From Streptomyces sp. NRRL S-87 (GTDB lineage Bacteria > Actinomycetota > Actinomycetes > Streptomycetales > Streptomycetaceae), in assembly GCF_000719335.1 (NCBI RefSeq), contig NZ_JOGB01000025.1:33550-97549 (forward strand): a stretch of DNA of 64,000 bases, in the 5' to 3' direction. The position numbers and the translations under genes are program-made. Positions 17,055-26,357 of this stretch are shown here, one piece after another. A model generated the notes under the pieces. It made no database searches and was not told the origin of the DNA. It saw only the letters and a list, made by a program, of their open reading frames with translations. Positions within the stretch are counted from its first letter, which is position 1, and each line of letters begins with the position of its first letter.

Positions 17055-17356
17055 GACTGCTCCCTCAGCGGCTGGCGTACGGACCAAAGCTACGCGGCCG
17101 GGAGGGGGTTGGAGGCCCCGGATCGCGGCGACCTTCACTTCTGCGGGCGAAATCACGTCCCAGAAGTCGACAAATCTACGAACTCGGTCCCCGAACCCGG
17201 CGTGCCGCGGGCCCGAAGGGGGACCGGAGGACCCGGCCGGCGCCCCCGCCCGGGACCCCGGGGAACGCCGAAGGCCGCACCGGCGGGATGCCGGGTGCGG
17301 CCTTCGGGTGCGGCGTGCACGGGGTCCCCGGTCCGGGCCGGACCGGGGCGGGCGCG
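17055..17356. other. Intergenic region between the two kinases
   Basis: 302 bp. It holds the pkaA terminator (17268-17307) and a 7-bp inverted repeat ACTTCTG/CAGAAGT at 17137-17143 and 17161-17167, about 83-113 bp upstream of the pkaB start, in the likely promoter zone. No gene is seen. Confidence 0.5.
17268..17307 (-). terminator. Terminator of pkaA
   Basis: A 14-bp perfect stem (CCGAAGGCCGCACC with its complement) and a 12-base loop, about 50 bp after the pkaA stop codon. It separates pkaA from pkaB. Confidence 0.75.
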
Positions 17357-19192
17357 TCAGGAGCCGGCGGAGCTCCCGCCGCCACCGCCGCTGACGCTGC
17401 TCCCGAGGTCGCCGACGAAGTCGACGATGTCGGAGCCCCAGCTCCACAGCTGGTCCCACCAGCCCTTGCCGGTGCCGATCCACTCCTGCAGCGGCGTCAG
17501 CTCCCAGATGAGCCAGCCCGCGACGAAGAAGAGCAGGATCGTGAACAGGCAGCCCTTGAGGCAGCCCAGGCCAGGGATCCGCATCGGGTTCGCACTGCGG
17601 CGGCGCGGCTCGCGCGGCTCGGGCGCGGGCCGTGCCGGGGCCTGCGGCCGCTGCGGGGCGGCCGGGGGAGCCTGGTACGGCTGGGGCTGGGGCGCCTGCT
17701 GGTACGCGGGCGGCGGGGCCTGCCGGTACGGCTGGGCCGGCTGCTGCGGGGCCTGGTAGTGCGGGGGCTGCGGCGGGTACGGCCGCTGCGGGTGCTGCTG
17801 CTGCTGCGGCGGCTGGTAGGGCTGCTGGTACCCCTGCTGCGGGGCCTGGTTGTACGGCTGGGGTCGCCGCGGCGCCTGCTGCGGTCGGGCCGGCGGCGGC
17901 GGCGCCTGGCGCTGCGGGCGACGGCGCAGCGGGTCCTCGCTGGGGTCGAGGTACTGGATCTGCGTCTGCTCGTTGCGCTCGCGGGCCGCCTGCAGCTGCG
18001 ACTGCCACGGGTGCGGGTTGTCCGGCCGCTCGACGGGCGGCATGACGGCCGTGGGGTCGGCCTGCGGGGCGCCCGCGCCGGCACCCACCGGCGGCAGGAC
18101 GGAGGTCGCGTCCTCGGAGCCGCCGGGGCCGCCCGGGGCGCCGATCGGCGGCAGCACGGAGGTCGCGGCGTTCGGGTCGTACGCGCCCTGGGCGCCGTAC
18201 GAGGAGCCCGGCGCGGCGGAGCCGCTGGGCAGCACCTGCGTCGCGTCGGCCGCTCCCGGGGTCTCGGGGACCGGCGCCGGCGCCGGGTCCGGCGCGAGCA
18301 GCGCGCCCACGCCGAGGGCGGCCTCGACCTCGGACGGGGAGGAGTGCACGCCGATGCCCGCCGCGACCACGCGCAGGCCGCGGGCCAGGCTCTGGGCGCT
18401 GGGCCGCTCGTCCGGCTCCTTGCGCAGGCAGCGCTCGATGACGGTCCACAGCGGTTCGGGCAGCGTGGAGGGGCGCTGCGGCTCCTCGCTGAGGTGGCGG
18501 TGCAGGACCTCCAGCGCGGTGCCGCCCGCGAACGGGGGCCGGCCCGTGACCAGCTCGTAGAGCAGGATGCCGGCGCCGTAGATGTCGACGGCGGAGGTCT
18601 GCGGGCGGCCCTCGGCGGACTCGGGGGCGACGTAGGCGGGGGTGCCGACGAACTCGTGGGTGCGGGTCAGGCCCGGGGAGTCCGCCAGGCGGGCGATGCC
18701 GAAGTCGGTCAGCATCGGCCGCATCCGGCCGTCCCGCTCGTCGACCAGGACGTTCGCGGGCTTGAGGTCGCGGTGGACGACGCCGTCGGCGTGGCTGGCG
18801 GCGAGCGCGTCGGCGATCTGGGCGGTGAGCAGGCTGGCGGCGACCGGTGTGAACGGGCCGTTCTCGCGCAGGTACTTGTGCAGGTCCGGACCGTCGATCA
18901 GGTCCATGACCAGGGCCAGCAGGTCGCCCTCCACGACGAGGTCGCGGGTGCGCACGATGTTGGGGTGGGTCAGGCGGAGCAGGACCGAGCGCTCGCGCAG
19001 GAAGCGCATCACGACGTCGGCGTCGTTGGCGAGCTCCTCCTTGAGCACCTTGATGGCGACGGTCTCCCCGGGCTGACCGGGCACGGCCGCCTCGGCGCCC
19101 GCGGTCTCCCGCTGGCGGGCACGCCAGACGGTCCCGGTGGCACCGCGACCCAGCGGCTCCTCCAGGAGGTACTTGCTGCCGACTGGCCGCAC
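17357..19192 (-). CDS. pkaA: Membrane Ser/Thr protein kinase with Pro/Gln-rich linker (PkaA-like)
   Basis: A 611-residue kinase. The catalytic domain at about 7-275 has P-loop GRGATGTVW, Lys48 (VAIKVL), HRD at 140-142 (VVHRDLKPANVLV), DFG (LTDFGIARL) and GTPAYVAPE. Residues about 300-525 form a low-complexity linker: repeats ending in the TSVLPP/TAVMPP theme, then a Pro/Gln/Tyr-rich stretch. A membrane helix follows (about 540-560, CLFTILLFFVAGWLIW), then a Trp-rich segment and a Gly/Ser tail. The repeated Thr in the linker may be phosphorylation or FHA-binding sites (inference). GTG start. It is divergent from an FHA-domain ATPase gene across 481 bp, suggesting a signalling partnership. Confidence 0.85.
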   Translation of the reverse strand: MRPVGSKYLLEEPLGRGATGTVWRARQRETAGAEAAVPGQPGETVAIKVLKEELANDADVVMRFLRERSVLLRLTHPNIVRTRDLVVEGDLLALVMDLIDGPDLHKYLRENGPFTPVAASLLTAQIADALAASHADGVVHRDLKPANVLVDERDGRMRPMLTDFGIARLADSPGLTRTHEFVGTPAYVAPESAEGRPQTSAVDIYGAGILLYELVTGRPPFAGGTALEVLHRHLSEEPQRPSTLPEPLWTVIERCLRKEPDERPSAQSLARGLRVVAAGIGVHSSPSEVEAALGVGALLAPDPAPAPVPETPGAADATQVLPSGSAAPGSSYGAQGAYDPNAATSVLPPIGAPGGPGGSEDATSVLPPVGAGAGAPQADPTAVMPPVERPDNPHPWQSQLQAARERNEQTQIQYLDPSEDPLRRRPQRQAPPPPARPQQAPRRPQPYNQAPQQGYQQPYQPPQQQQHPQRPYPPQPPHYQAPQQPAQPYRQAPPPAYQQAPQPQPYQAPPAAPQRPQAPARPAPEPREPRRRSANPMRIPGLGCLKGCLFTILLFFVAGWLIWELTPLQEWIGTGKGWWDQLWSWGSDIVDFVGDLGSSVSGGGGGSSAGS

Positions 19193-19673
19193 GTCACGCG
19201 CTCCCTGCTGTCAGTTTTCGTTCCGTGCCACTTTAGGGGGTGGCACCCCGGAAGACGCGGGGCTCGGAGTGTTGGTTGCCGTACATATGTGCGGCGGGTG
19301 ATCACCACCGGGACCCGCGCCCCGCGATCGCGGCAGGTCGGCGGCACCACCAGGGGCGCATCGGCGCGAGGACGCCCCGGGGCGCGCGCCGGGGCGCCCA
19401 TGACGACGGATGTGTGACGGTTCACGTCCGGATTTGCACGGCGGGACGATCGATCAAGATCATTTGTTGGCGGGTGCCGGGCGTGTTGTCGGCGGCAAGT
19501 GCGAGGATGCATCCCGTACGGAACCGCGGAGTCGGGAGCTCCCCGGTCCGGCAGACCTGACCGGGCGTCGCACGCCCGTGCCGGGCGGGGGGATCCAGGG
19601 ACAGCGGGCCCGTTCCCTGCCGGGGCACGGCGGTGCACCCGGGCGCACCGCGCAGAAGGGACCGCTGAGGGCC
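19193..19673. other. 481-bp divergent region between pkaA and the FHA-ATPase gene
   Basis: It contains a hairpin-forming inverted repeat GTGCCAC/GTGGCAC (19225-19246) about 33-54 bp upstream of the pkaA start and a short ACATATGT palindrome near 19292. A somewhat less GC-rich stretch lies around 19425-19475 (ATCGATCAAGATCATTTG), probably promoter sequence. Open frames crossing the region look like noise; I call no gene. Confidence 0.5.
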
Positions 19674-22600
19674 ATGCAGATCCGGCTCACCGTCCTGGGG
19701 CCGCGCAGCGGCCACCAGACCGCGACCTGTGACGTGCTCGTGACCGCGCCGGCCGGCACTCCGCTGGCCGCGGTGGCCTCGGGCCTGGCCGCGACCGTCG
19801 GCGGCCCCGACACGGGCGGCACCGTGATCCTCTACGCCGGTCAGGACCGGCTCGACCCGCAGCGCCGGATACTCGGCGAACCGCCCCTGGTCGACGGGGC
19901 GGTGCTGTCCCTGCACGTGCCGGCCTGCGAGGACGACCCGGCCGACGACGCCGCGGCGCGGCTGCACGTGGTGGCCGGCCCGGACGCGGGCGGCGTGCAC
20001 CTGCTGCACGGCGGCCGGATCAGCGTCGGCCGCTCCGCCGACGCCGACGTGCCGCTGGACGACCCCGACGTCTCGCGCGTGCACTGCGCGGTGACCGTGG
20101 CCGAGGACGGCCGGGTCGCGGTGGCCGACCTGGACTCCACCAACGGCACCGTCCTCGACGGCCGCCCGCTCGGGCGCACGCCCGTCGCGCTGCCGCCGGG
20201 CGCGCTGCTGCGCGTGGGCGAGTCCACCCTGCGCCTGGCGCCCCCGACCGCGGTCGCGGCCCTCGCGACGACCCCGGACGCCGAGGGCCACCTGCGCGTC
20301 CACGTCCCCGGCGACCCGGAGGGGGCGGGCGCCGCTCCCGGCGGCAGCGGACCGGGGGCCGGCGGCGCCGGCACGGCAGGCTCCGGCGGCGGCCGCCCCG
20401 CGTCCCCCGTCCCGTCGGGCGACCACACGCACGGCCACCGGGTCCCGGGGGCCGTCGACACCGGCCCGGCCGGCGCCCCCGGTCACGCGACCGCGGCGGC
20501 CGCGCCGACACCGCACGCCCGCCAGCACCCCGTGGCCGAGGACGCGGAGGCCGACGAGCCCCCGGTCCGCCGGCGGTACGGGACGATCAGCTCCGCCACG
20601 CACCTCGTCGACCCGTACGCCGACCGGGGCACCACCGGGCACGGTCCCGCGGACCCCGACCACCAGGCCACGCAGGGGCGCGGCCGGACGTACGCCGACG
20701 CCGCCCGGGGCCCGGCCGGCGGGCACGGACAGCCCGCCGGCGCCGGCCACGGACCCGCACGGGACGCCGGCATCCCCGCCGAGGGCCCGCCCGCCGCGCA
20801 GCCCGCCGGCCCCGGCCGTGCCGGGCACCGCCCCGACCACCCGACGGCCGGCCCGCACCCGGCGGCCGGCCCGCACCCGGCCGCCCCGGTCTCCACCGCG
20901 GCGCCGCAGCACTACGGGCACATCCCCCAGCAGCCCTCCCCCGGCCACCGCTCGGTCCCGGGCGCGCAGGCGTCCGCCCCGCAGCACCCCGGGCACGCCC
21001 CGCAGCACCCCGCCGCCGGACCCGGCCACCCCTCCACGGCCCCCCGGGCGCAGACCCCGGGCACCGCGACCGGCGCCCAGCACCCCCGCTCCGCCCCCGG
21101 CCCCGCAGGCGGAGGTCCGCGGGTGCCCGGAGGCGTGGCACCGGGCCTCCCCGACGGCGGGCCGGCCGCCGGTACCCCCGCCGGCCGCGCGGACGAGGCC
21201 GCGGAGGCACCGCGGCGGAAGCGCGGGCTCGGGGCCTGGGCACGGCGGTGGGCGGGACGGGACGGGCAGGAGACCGCCGCCGGACCCGAGCAGGCCCCCG
21301 CCGCCCCCGACACCCGTACCGACGACCACCGCCCCGACGCGGCGGAGCTGCTGCTGACCGCCCTCGGCCCCGGCCCCCGGCTGTGGGAGCGCGGCCGCCG
21401 GCACCCCGAAGCGCTGGAGGTGCGCCTCGGCTTCGGCGTCGCCGCGCCGCTGCGCTCCTGCGGGGGACTGGGCCTGGCCGGCCCCCGGGCCCGGCTCGCC
21501 GGGCTGGCCCGCTCCGTACTGGCGCAGCTCGCCGCCCTGCACGCCCCGCGGGACCTGGAGATCGTGCTGATCAGCACCGACCGGGCGCGGCCGCTCCCGG
21601 ACCGCCGCGCGGAGTGGGCCTGGCTCGGCTGGCTGCCGCACGTGCGCCCCGGACACGGCCAGGACTGCCGGCTGCTGCTCGCGTACGACAAGGACCAGGC
21701 CGCCGCCCGGACCGCGGAGCTCACCCGGCGGCTGGACGAGGGTGCCCTCGGCCCCCAGTGGGCCTCGCAGCCCCGGGAGGCGGTCGCCGCGGCCGCCGCC
21801 GCGTACACGGGCCCGTACACCGTGCTCGTGCTCGACGGGGACCCCGGCCCGGGCCCGCTGCGCGACACCGTCGCGCGGCTCGCGGGGCACGGTCCGGCGG
21901 CGGGCGTCCACGTCCTGTGCCTCGCCGAGGCGCCCTCGGCCTCGCCCGCCTCGCCGCTGGACGAGACGTACGAGACCGCCTGCGCCGCCTCCCCCGCCTT
22001 CCGCGAATGCGGTGCGGCCGCCCTGCTCAGCGGCGACGTCGCCACGGCCGTACGGTTCCTGCCCGTCCGGGGCGGCCGGCCCGCCGGGCACGGGCAGCTG
22101 GTCACGGCCGACGCGGTCTCGGCCGCGTGGGCCGAGCGGTTCGCCCGCGCCCTGGCCCCGCTGCGCGCGGACTGCGCGGGCCCGGAACCGCAGCGGCCGG
22201 CCGCCGCGGCGCTGCCCGCCGCGGCCCGGCTGCTGGACGAGCTGGGCCTGGCCCGGGCCACGCCCGCGTCCCTGATGGCCCGTTGGGCCGCGGCCACCGA
22301 ACAGGGCCAGGAGGTCGGCGGGCTCGCCGAGCTGGTGCTGGGCGGCGGCCGCCGGGGGCCGGTGGGCGCCGAACTCGTCGCCGAGGGCCCGCACCTGCTC
22401 ATCGAGGGTCCGCCCGGCAGTGGCCGCACCGAGCTGCTGCGCTCCGTCGCGGCCTCGCTGGCCGCGGGCGCCCGCCCGGACCGGCTGGGTCTCGTGCTGC
22501 TCGACGGGGCGGGCGGCGAGCGCGGCGGGGGCCTCCAGCCGTGCACGGAGCTGCCGCACGTGTCGGCGCACCTGGTGGCCGCGGACCCGGTGCGGATGCG

Positions 22601-23363
22601 CGAGTTCGCCCAGGCCCTGGGCGCGGAGCTCAAGCGGCGGGCGGAGCTGCTGGACGGGGTGCCGTTCGCCGACTGGCACGCGGCCCGGGCGCTGCCCGAG
22701 GGCCGCGAGGGGGCGGCCCGGGTGGTGGCCCCGCGCCGGCCCGGCCCGGCGGAGTCGACCGGCGACCTCGATCCGGCGCGCACGGGCACCCTGCGGCTGC
22801 GCGCCGCGGCCGTCCGGACGGAAGTGGGCCCGACGCCGCTGCCGCGGCTGGTGGTGCTGGTGGACGACTACGACGCGCTGGTCGCCCCCGCCCTGGGCAG
22901 TACGGGCCGGCCGGCCGCGGGGTCGGTCGTGCGCGCGCTGGAGGCGGTGGCCCGGGACGGGGCGCGGCTCGGCGTGCACCTGGTGGCCACCACGTCGAGA
23001 CCGGACCGTACGGCGGACACGGAGCTGGGCCGGGCCGCGGGGCTGCGGGTCGAGCTGGCGTCCGTACCGGCGACCGGGGGCGGGGCGGACCGGCCCGCGC
23101 CGGGGCGGGGGGTGCTGCGGTACCCGGACGGGCGGACCACGTCGTTCCAGGGCGGGCGGGTGACGGGGCGGATACCCCGTACGGCGACGCAGCGGCCGAC
23201 GGTGGTGCCGGTGGAGTGGGAGCGGATGGGGGACCCGCCGGCCCGGAGGCCGGTGCGGGAGCTGGGGAACGGGCCCACGGATCTGGCGCTGCTCGCCAGT
23301 GCGCTGGACCGGGCGTCGCATCTGGTGTCGGCCGTACCGGTGCTCTTTCCTGCGGCGCCTTAG
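19674..23363 (+). CDS. FHA-domain FtsK/EccC-like ATPase
   Basis: A 1229-residue protein. Residues 1-85 look like a small beta-grasp (YukD-like) head, a tentative call. Residues about 97-190 are an FHA phosphothreonine-binding domain with every hallmark (GRSADADVPL, SRVHCAV, DLDSTNGTVLDG). Residues about 200-545 are a Pro/Gly/His-rich linker. The second half resembles EccC/FtsK: a first degenerate ATPase (GLAGPRARLAGLARSVLAQLAALHAPRDLEIVLIS) and then a full one, with Walker A GPPGSGRTE at about 912 and Walker B LVVLVDDYDALV at about 1060. EccC-like ATPases drive type VII secretion, but no WXG100 or Ecc genes are in the window. Start ATG at 19674 with TGAGGG close by. It probably reads phosphorylation by the adjacent kinases. 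Confidence 0.82.
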   Translation: MQIRLTVLGPRSGHQTATCDVLVTAPAGTPLAAVASGLAATVGGPDTGGTVILYAGQDRLDPQRRILGEPPLVDGAVLSLHVPACEDDPADDAAARLHVVAGPDAGGVHLLHGGRISVGRSADADVPLDDPDVSRVHCAVTVAEDGRVAVADLDSTNGTVLDGRPLGRTPVALPPGALLRVGESTLRLAPPTAVAALATTPDAEGHLRVHVPGDPEGAGAAPGGSGPGAGGAGTAGSGGGRPASPVPSGDHTHGHRVPGAVDTGPAGAPGHATAAAAPTPHARQHPVAEDAEADEPPVRRRYGTISSATHLVDPYADRGTTGHGPADPDHQATQGRGRTYADAARGPAGGHGQPAGAGHGPARDAGIPAEGPPAAQPAGPGRAGHRPDHPTAGPHPAAGPHPAAPVSTAAPQHYGHIPQQPSPGHRSVPGAQASAPQHPGHAPQHPAAGPGHPSTAPRAQTPGTATGAQHPRSAPGPAGGGPRVPGGVAPGLPDGGPAAGTPAGRADEAAEAPRRKRGLGAWARRWAGRDGQETAAGPEQAPAAPDTRTDDHRPDAAELLLTALGPGPRLWERGRRHPEALEVRLGFGVAAPLRSCGGLGLAGPRARLAGLARSVLAQLAALHAPRDLEIVLISTDRARPLPDRRAEWAWLGWLPHVRPGHGQDCRLLLAYDKDQAAARTAELTRRLDEGALGPQWASQPREAVAAAAAAYTGPYTVLVLDGDPGPGPLRDTVARLAGHGPAAGVHVLCLAEAPSASPASPLDETYETACAASPAFRECGAAALLSGDVATAVRFLPVRGGRPAGHGQLVTADAVSAAWAERFARALAPLRADCAGPEPQRPAAAALPAAARLLDELGLARATPASLMARWAAATEQGQEVGGLAELVLGGGRRGPVGAELVAEGPHLLIEGPPGSGRTELLRSVAASLAAGARPDRLGLVLLDGAGGERGGGLQPCTELPHVSAHLVAADPVRMREFAQALGAELKRRAELLDGVPFADWHAARALPEGREGAARVVAPRRPGPAESTGDLDPARTGTLRLRAAAVRTEVGPTPLPRLVVLVDDYDALVAPALGSTGRPAAGSVVRALEAVARDGARLGVHLVATTSRPDRTADTELGRAAGLRVELASVPATGGGADRPAPGRGVLRYPDGRTTSFQGGRVTGRIPRTATQRPTVVPVEWERMGDPPARRPVRELGNGPTDLALLASALDRASHLVSAVPVLFPAAP

Positions 23364-23374
23364 GAGGGTCCGGC

Positions 23375-23422
23375 CCCGGCCGGGTCGGGTCCCGGCCGGG
23401 TCGGGTCCCGGCCGGGTCGGGT
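23375..23422. repeat. Three perfect 16-bp tandem repeats
   Basis: Unit CCCGGCCGGGTCGGGT, three identical copies, starting 12 bp after the FHA-ATPase stop codon. Each unit holds a CCCGGCCGGG palindrome, so the RNA could fold in several ways and may act as a terminator. No other role is evident. Confidence 0.65.
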
Positions 23423-23601
23423 GCCGTGCCGGCCTGGTGGGCGCTCCTTTGCGGTGGGCCCGGTTGAGGCGTGGGGACTGGCCGGGTGCGGCCCCGAGGG
23501 GGAGCACGCCGCGGCAGACGCCCCCCGGACGCGGTATTGCGTCGTCGTGGGGGCGGGCGTAGACCTGGGGGATCGGAATTCCGGGAGACGGGGGCAGTCA
23601 C

Positions 23602-25002
23602 GTGCGAAGCCGAGACCGAAACCGAAACCGAAACGGCGTCCGCGGGAACACGGGCGTGCGTGCCTGGGTGGTGCTGGCCGCCGCCGGGGCGCTCGTGCTC
23701 ACCGCCTGCGACAGCGACGGCGGCAGCAGCGGGCCGAGCGGGAGCGGGTCACCGAGTGCGACCGGCGCCGGGACGACGGTCCGGTTACCGGACCTGACCG
23801 GCCAGCAGGTGTCGGTGGCCGCGGTGTGGACGGGACCGGAACAGGCCAACTTCACCAAGGTGCTGAAGGAGTTCGAGAAGCGCACGGGGGCGAAGACCGC
23901 CTTCGTCCCGGCCCAGGACCCCATCGTCACCTTCCTCGGCACCAAGATCGCCGGTGGCCAGCCGCCGGACGTGGCCCTGCTCCCGCAGGTGGGCGCCCTG
24001 GCCCAGGCGGTGGAGAAGAAGTGGGCCCAGCCCGTGGGCAAGGAGGCCCAGGCCCAGCTGGACGACAACTACGCCGACGGCTGGAAGAAGCTGGGCCAGG
24101 TCGGCGGCACCCAGTACGGCGTGTACTTCAAGGCCGCCAACAAGTCGCTGGTCTGGTACAACACCCGGGCCTTCGACAACGCGGGCATCTCCGGGACCCC
24201 GCGCACCTGGCAGGAGTTCCTCAAGGCCGCCGACGAGCTGTCCGCCTCCGGCACGCCCCCGGTGTCGGTGGGCGGCGCGGACGGCTGGACCCTGACGGAC
24301 TGGTTCGAGAACGTCTACCTCTCCCAGGCCGGCCCGGAGAAGTACGACAAGCTGGCCCGCCACGAGCTGAAGTGGACCGACCCGAGCGTCACGCAGGCCC
24401 TGACCACCCTGGCCCAGCTCTTCGGCCGCAAGGACTTCCTGGCGGGCGGTCAGAGCGGCGCACTGGCCACGGAGTTCCCGAAGTCGGTGACGCAGACCTT
24501 CACGGGCGGCGACCGGCCGGGCGCGGCGATGGTGTTCGAGGGCGACTTCGTGGCCGTGAACATCGCCCAGACCCAGGCGAAGATCGGCACGGACGCGAAG
24601 GTGTTCCCGTTCCCGGCGGTCGGCAAGGACGCGCCGGTGGTCTCCGGCGGTGACATGGCGGTGGCGCTGAAGCCCTCCCGGGGGGCGCAGGCGCTGCTGA
24701 CGTTCCTGGCCTCCCCGGACGCGGCAGCCGTGTGGGCCAAGGAGGGCGGGTTCATCTCGCCGAACCGGAACCTGGACCCGGCGGCCTACCCCGACGACAT
24801 CCAGCGGGGCATCGCCAAGGCGCTGGTATCGGCCGGCGACGACTTCCGCTTCGACATGTCGGACCAGGCCCCGGCGTCCTTCGGCGGCACCCCGGGGGCC
24901 GGTGAGTGGAAGGCCCTGCAGGACTTCCTGAAGAACCCGAAGGACATCGCCGGGACCCAGGCGCGGCTGGAGTCCGACGCGGCCAAGGCCTACGGGCACT
25001 GA
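23602..25002 (+). CDS. Sugar ABC transporter substrate-binding lipoprotein
   Basis: A 466-residue type 1 solute-binding protein. A basic N-terminus and hydrophobic signal end in the lipobox VLTAC (Cys about 36), so it is a membrane-anchored lipoprotein. The body matches carbohydrate-binding proteins (QVSVAAVWTGPEQANFTKVLKEFEKRTG ... VWYNTRAFDNAGI ... GGDMAVALKPSRGAQALLTFLASPDAA). It captures an oligosaccharide and hands it to the two permeases encoded directly downstream. GTG start at 23602. No ATPase gene is in this operon; Streptomyces sugar importers of this class commonly share the MsiK ATPase. Confidence 0.9.
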   Translation: MRSRDRNRNRNGVRGNTGVRAWVVLAAAGALVLTACDSDGGSSGPSGSGSPSATGAGTTVRLPDLTGQQVSVAAVWTGPEQANFTKVLKEFEKRTGAKTAFVPAQDPIVTFLGTKIAGGQPPDVALLPQVGALAQAVEKKWAQPVGKEAQAQLDDNYADGWKKLGQVGGTQYGVYFKAANKSLVWYNTRAFDNAGISGTPRTWQEFLKAADELSASGTPPVSVGGADGWTLTDWFENVYLSQAGPEKYDKLARHELKWTDPSVTQALTTLAQLFGRKDFLAGGQSGALATEFPKSVTQTFTGGDRPGAAMVFEGDFVAVNIAQTQAKIGTDAKVFPFPAVGKDAPVVSGGDMAVALKPSRGAQALLTFLASPDAAAVWAKEGGFISPNRNLDPAAYPDDIQRGIAKALVSAGDDFRFDMSDQAPASFGGTPGAGEWKALQDFLKNPKDIAGTQARLESDAAKAYGH

Positions 25003-25007
25003 TCCCC

Positions 25008-26357
25008 GTGTCCGGCACTCCGGAACGGACCGCGCCCGTCCCCGGGACGGCCCCCCGCGACCCGCGGCGGGCCGCCCGGAACCGGCGGCTGACGGTGGCC
25101 GCCCTGTTCCTGCTGCCCGCGCTGGTGCTGCTCGGGGCGCTGGTCGTGCACCCCATCGGCTACTCCGTCTACCGCAGCCTGTTCGACCGTACGGGCGACC
25201 GGTTCGCGGGGCTGGACAACTACCGGAGGCTGTTCACCGACGAGGCCACCCGCACGGCACTGGGCAACACCGCGGTGTGGGTGGTCGTCGCCCCGGTCGT
25301 GGCCACCGCGCTGGGCCTGGTCTTCGCGGTGCTGACCGAACGGGTGCGCTGGGGCACGGCGTTCAAGCTGCTGGTGTTCATGCCCATGGCGATCTCGATG
25401 CTGGCGGTGGGGATCATCTTCCGGCTGGTCTACGAGCAGGACCCGGACCGGGGCGTGGCCAACGCGGTGTGGGTCGGGGTGCACGACACGTTCGCCCCGT
25501 CCTCGGCGTTCCCGCGGGCCCGGCCGCGCCCGGACGCCTCCCTGGTCCCGGCCCCGGGCGGCGGGTACGTGACGCGGGCGCCGGTACGGGCCGGGGTGCC
25601 GGTGCTGCTCCCGCTGGTCGGCGTACCGCCCGAGGCGCTGCCGGACGGCACCCGGCCGGCCCGGCCGGCGGCCGCGGAGTCCGGGAAGGTGACCGGCACG
25701 ACGTGGCAGGACTTCACCCGGGGCGGCGGGGGCCGGCGCGACGCGGTGGACCCGCGCGAGTCCGGGTACGCGGGCATGCGCGTCGAGGCCGTCCGGGACG
25801 GCCGCGTGGTGGCGGCCACGAAGGCCCGCGCGGACGGCACGTTCACGCTCCCCGCGGCCGCCGACGGGGCGGTGCTGCGGCTGCCCGCGGCGAACTTCCG
25901 CGAGCCGTACGCGGGCGTGGAGTGGCTCGGCCCGGCGCTGGTGACGCCCGCGGTGATCGGCGCGTACGTGTGGATGTGGGCCGGGTTCGCGATGGTGCTG
26001 ATCGCGGCCGGGCTGGCGGCGGTGCCGCGGGAACTGCTGGAGGCGGCCCGGGTGGACGGCGCCAACGAGTGGCAGGTGTTCCGGCGGGTCACGGTGCCGC
26101 TGCTGGCGCCGGTGCTCGCGGTGGTGCTGGTCACCCTCGTGATCAACGTGATGAAGATCTTCGACCTGGTGTTCGTGATCGCTCCGGGCTCGGTGCAGGA
26201 CGACGCGAACGTACTGGCCCTGCAGTTGTACCGGACCTCCTTCGGCACCGACGCCGACCAGGGCGTGGGCTCGGCGATCGCGGTGCTGCTGCTGGTGCTG
26301 GTGGTGCCGGTGATGTGGTTCAACATCCGCCGCATGCGACGGGAGGCCCGCCGATGA
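25008..26357 (+). CDS. Sugar ABC transporter permease (MalF-like) with large insertion
   Basis: A 449-residue permease beginning at GTG 5 bp after the lipoprotein stop codon. Helices at about 30-50, 88-110 and 117-140 match MalF/UgpA-type permeases, as does the EAA loop (ELLEAARVDGANEWQVFRRVTVPLL, about 343-366) that contacts the ATPase. Between YEQDPDRGVANAVWVG (about 142-157) and the next helix (about 309) there is an extra domain of about 150 residues. It contains a beta-rich stretch (GMRVEAVRDGRVVAATKARADGTFTLP) like a carboxypeptidase-regulatory or Ig-like fold. Placement puts it on the outer face, reminiscent of the MalF P2 loop that contacts the binding protein. Its role is inference. 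Confidence 0.88.
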   Translation: MSGTPERTAPVPGTAPRDPRRAARNRRLTVAALFLLPALVLLGALVVHPIGYSVYRSLFDRTGDRFAGLDNYRRLFTDEATRTALGNTAVWVVVAPVVATALGLVFAVLTERVRWGTAFKLLVFMPMAISMLAVGIIFRLVYEQDPDRGVANAVWVGVHDTFAPSSAFPRARPRPDASLVPAPGGGYVTRAPVRAGVPVLLPLVGVPPEALPDGTRPARPAAAESGKVTGTTWQDFTRGGGGRRDAVDPRESGYAGMRVEAVRDGRVVAATKARADGTFTLPAAADGAVLRLPAANFREPYAGVEWLGPALVTPAVIGAYVWMWAGFAMVLIAAGLAAVPRELLEAARVDGANEWQVFRRVTVPLLAPVLAVVLVTLVINVMKIFDLVFVIAPGSVQDDANVLALQLYRTSFGTDADQGVGSAIAVLLLVLVVPVMWFNIRRMRREARR

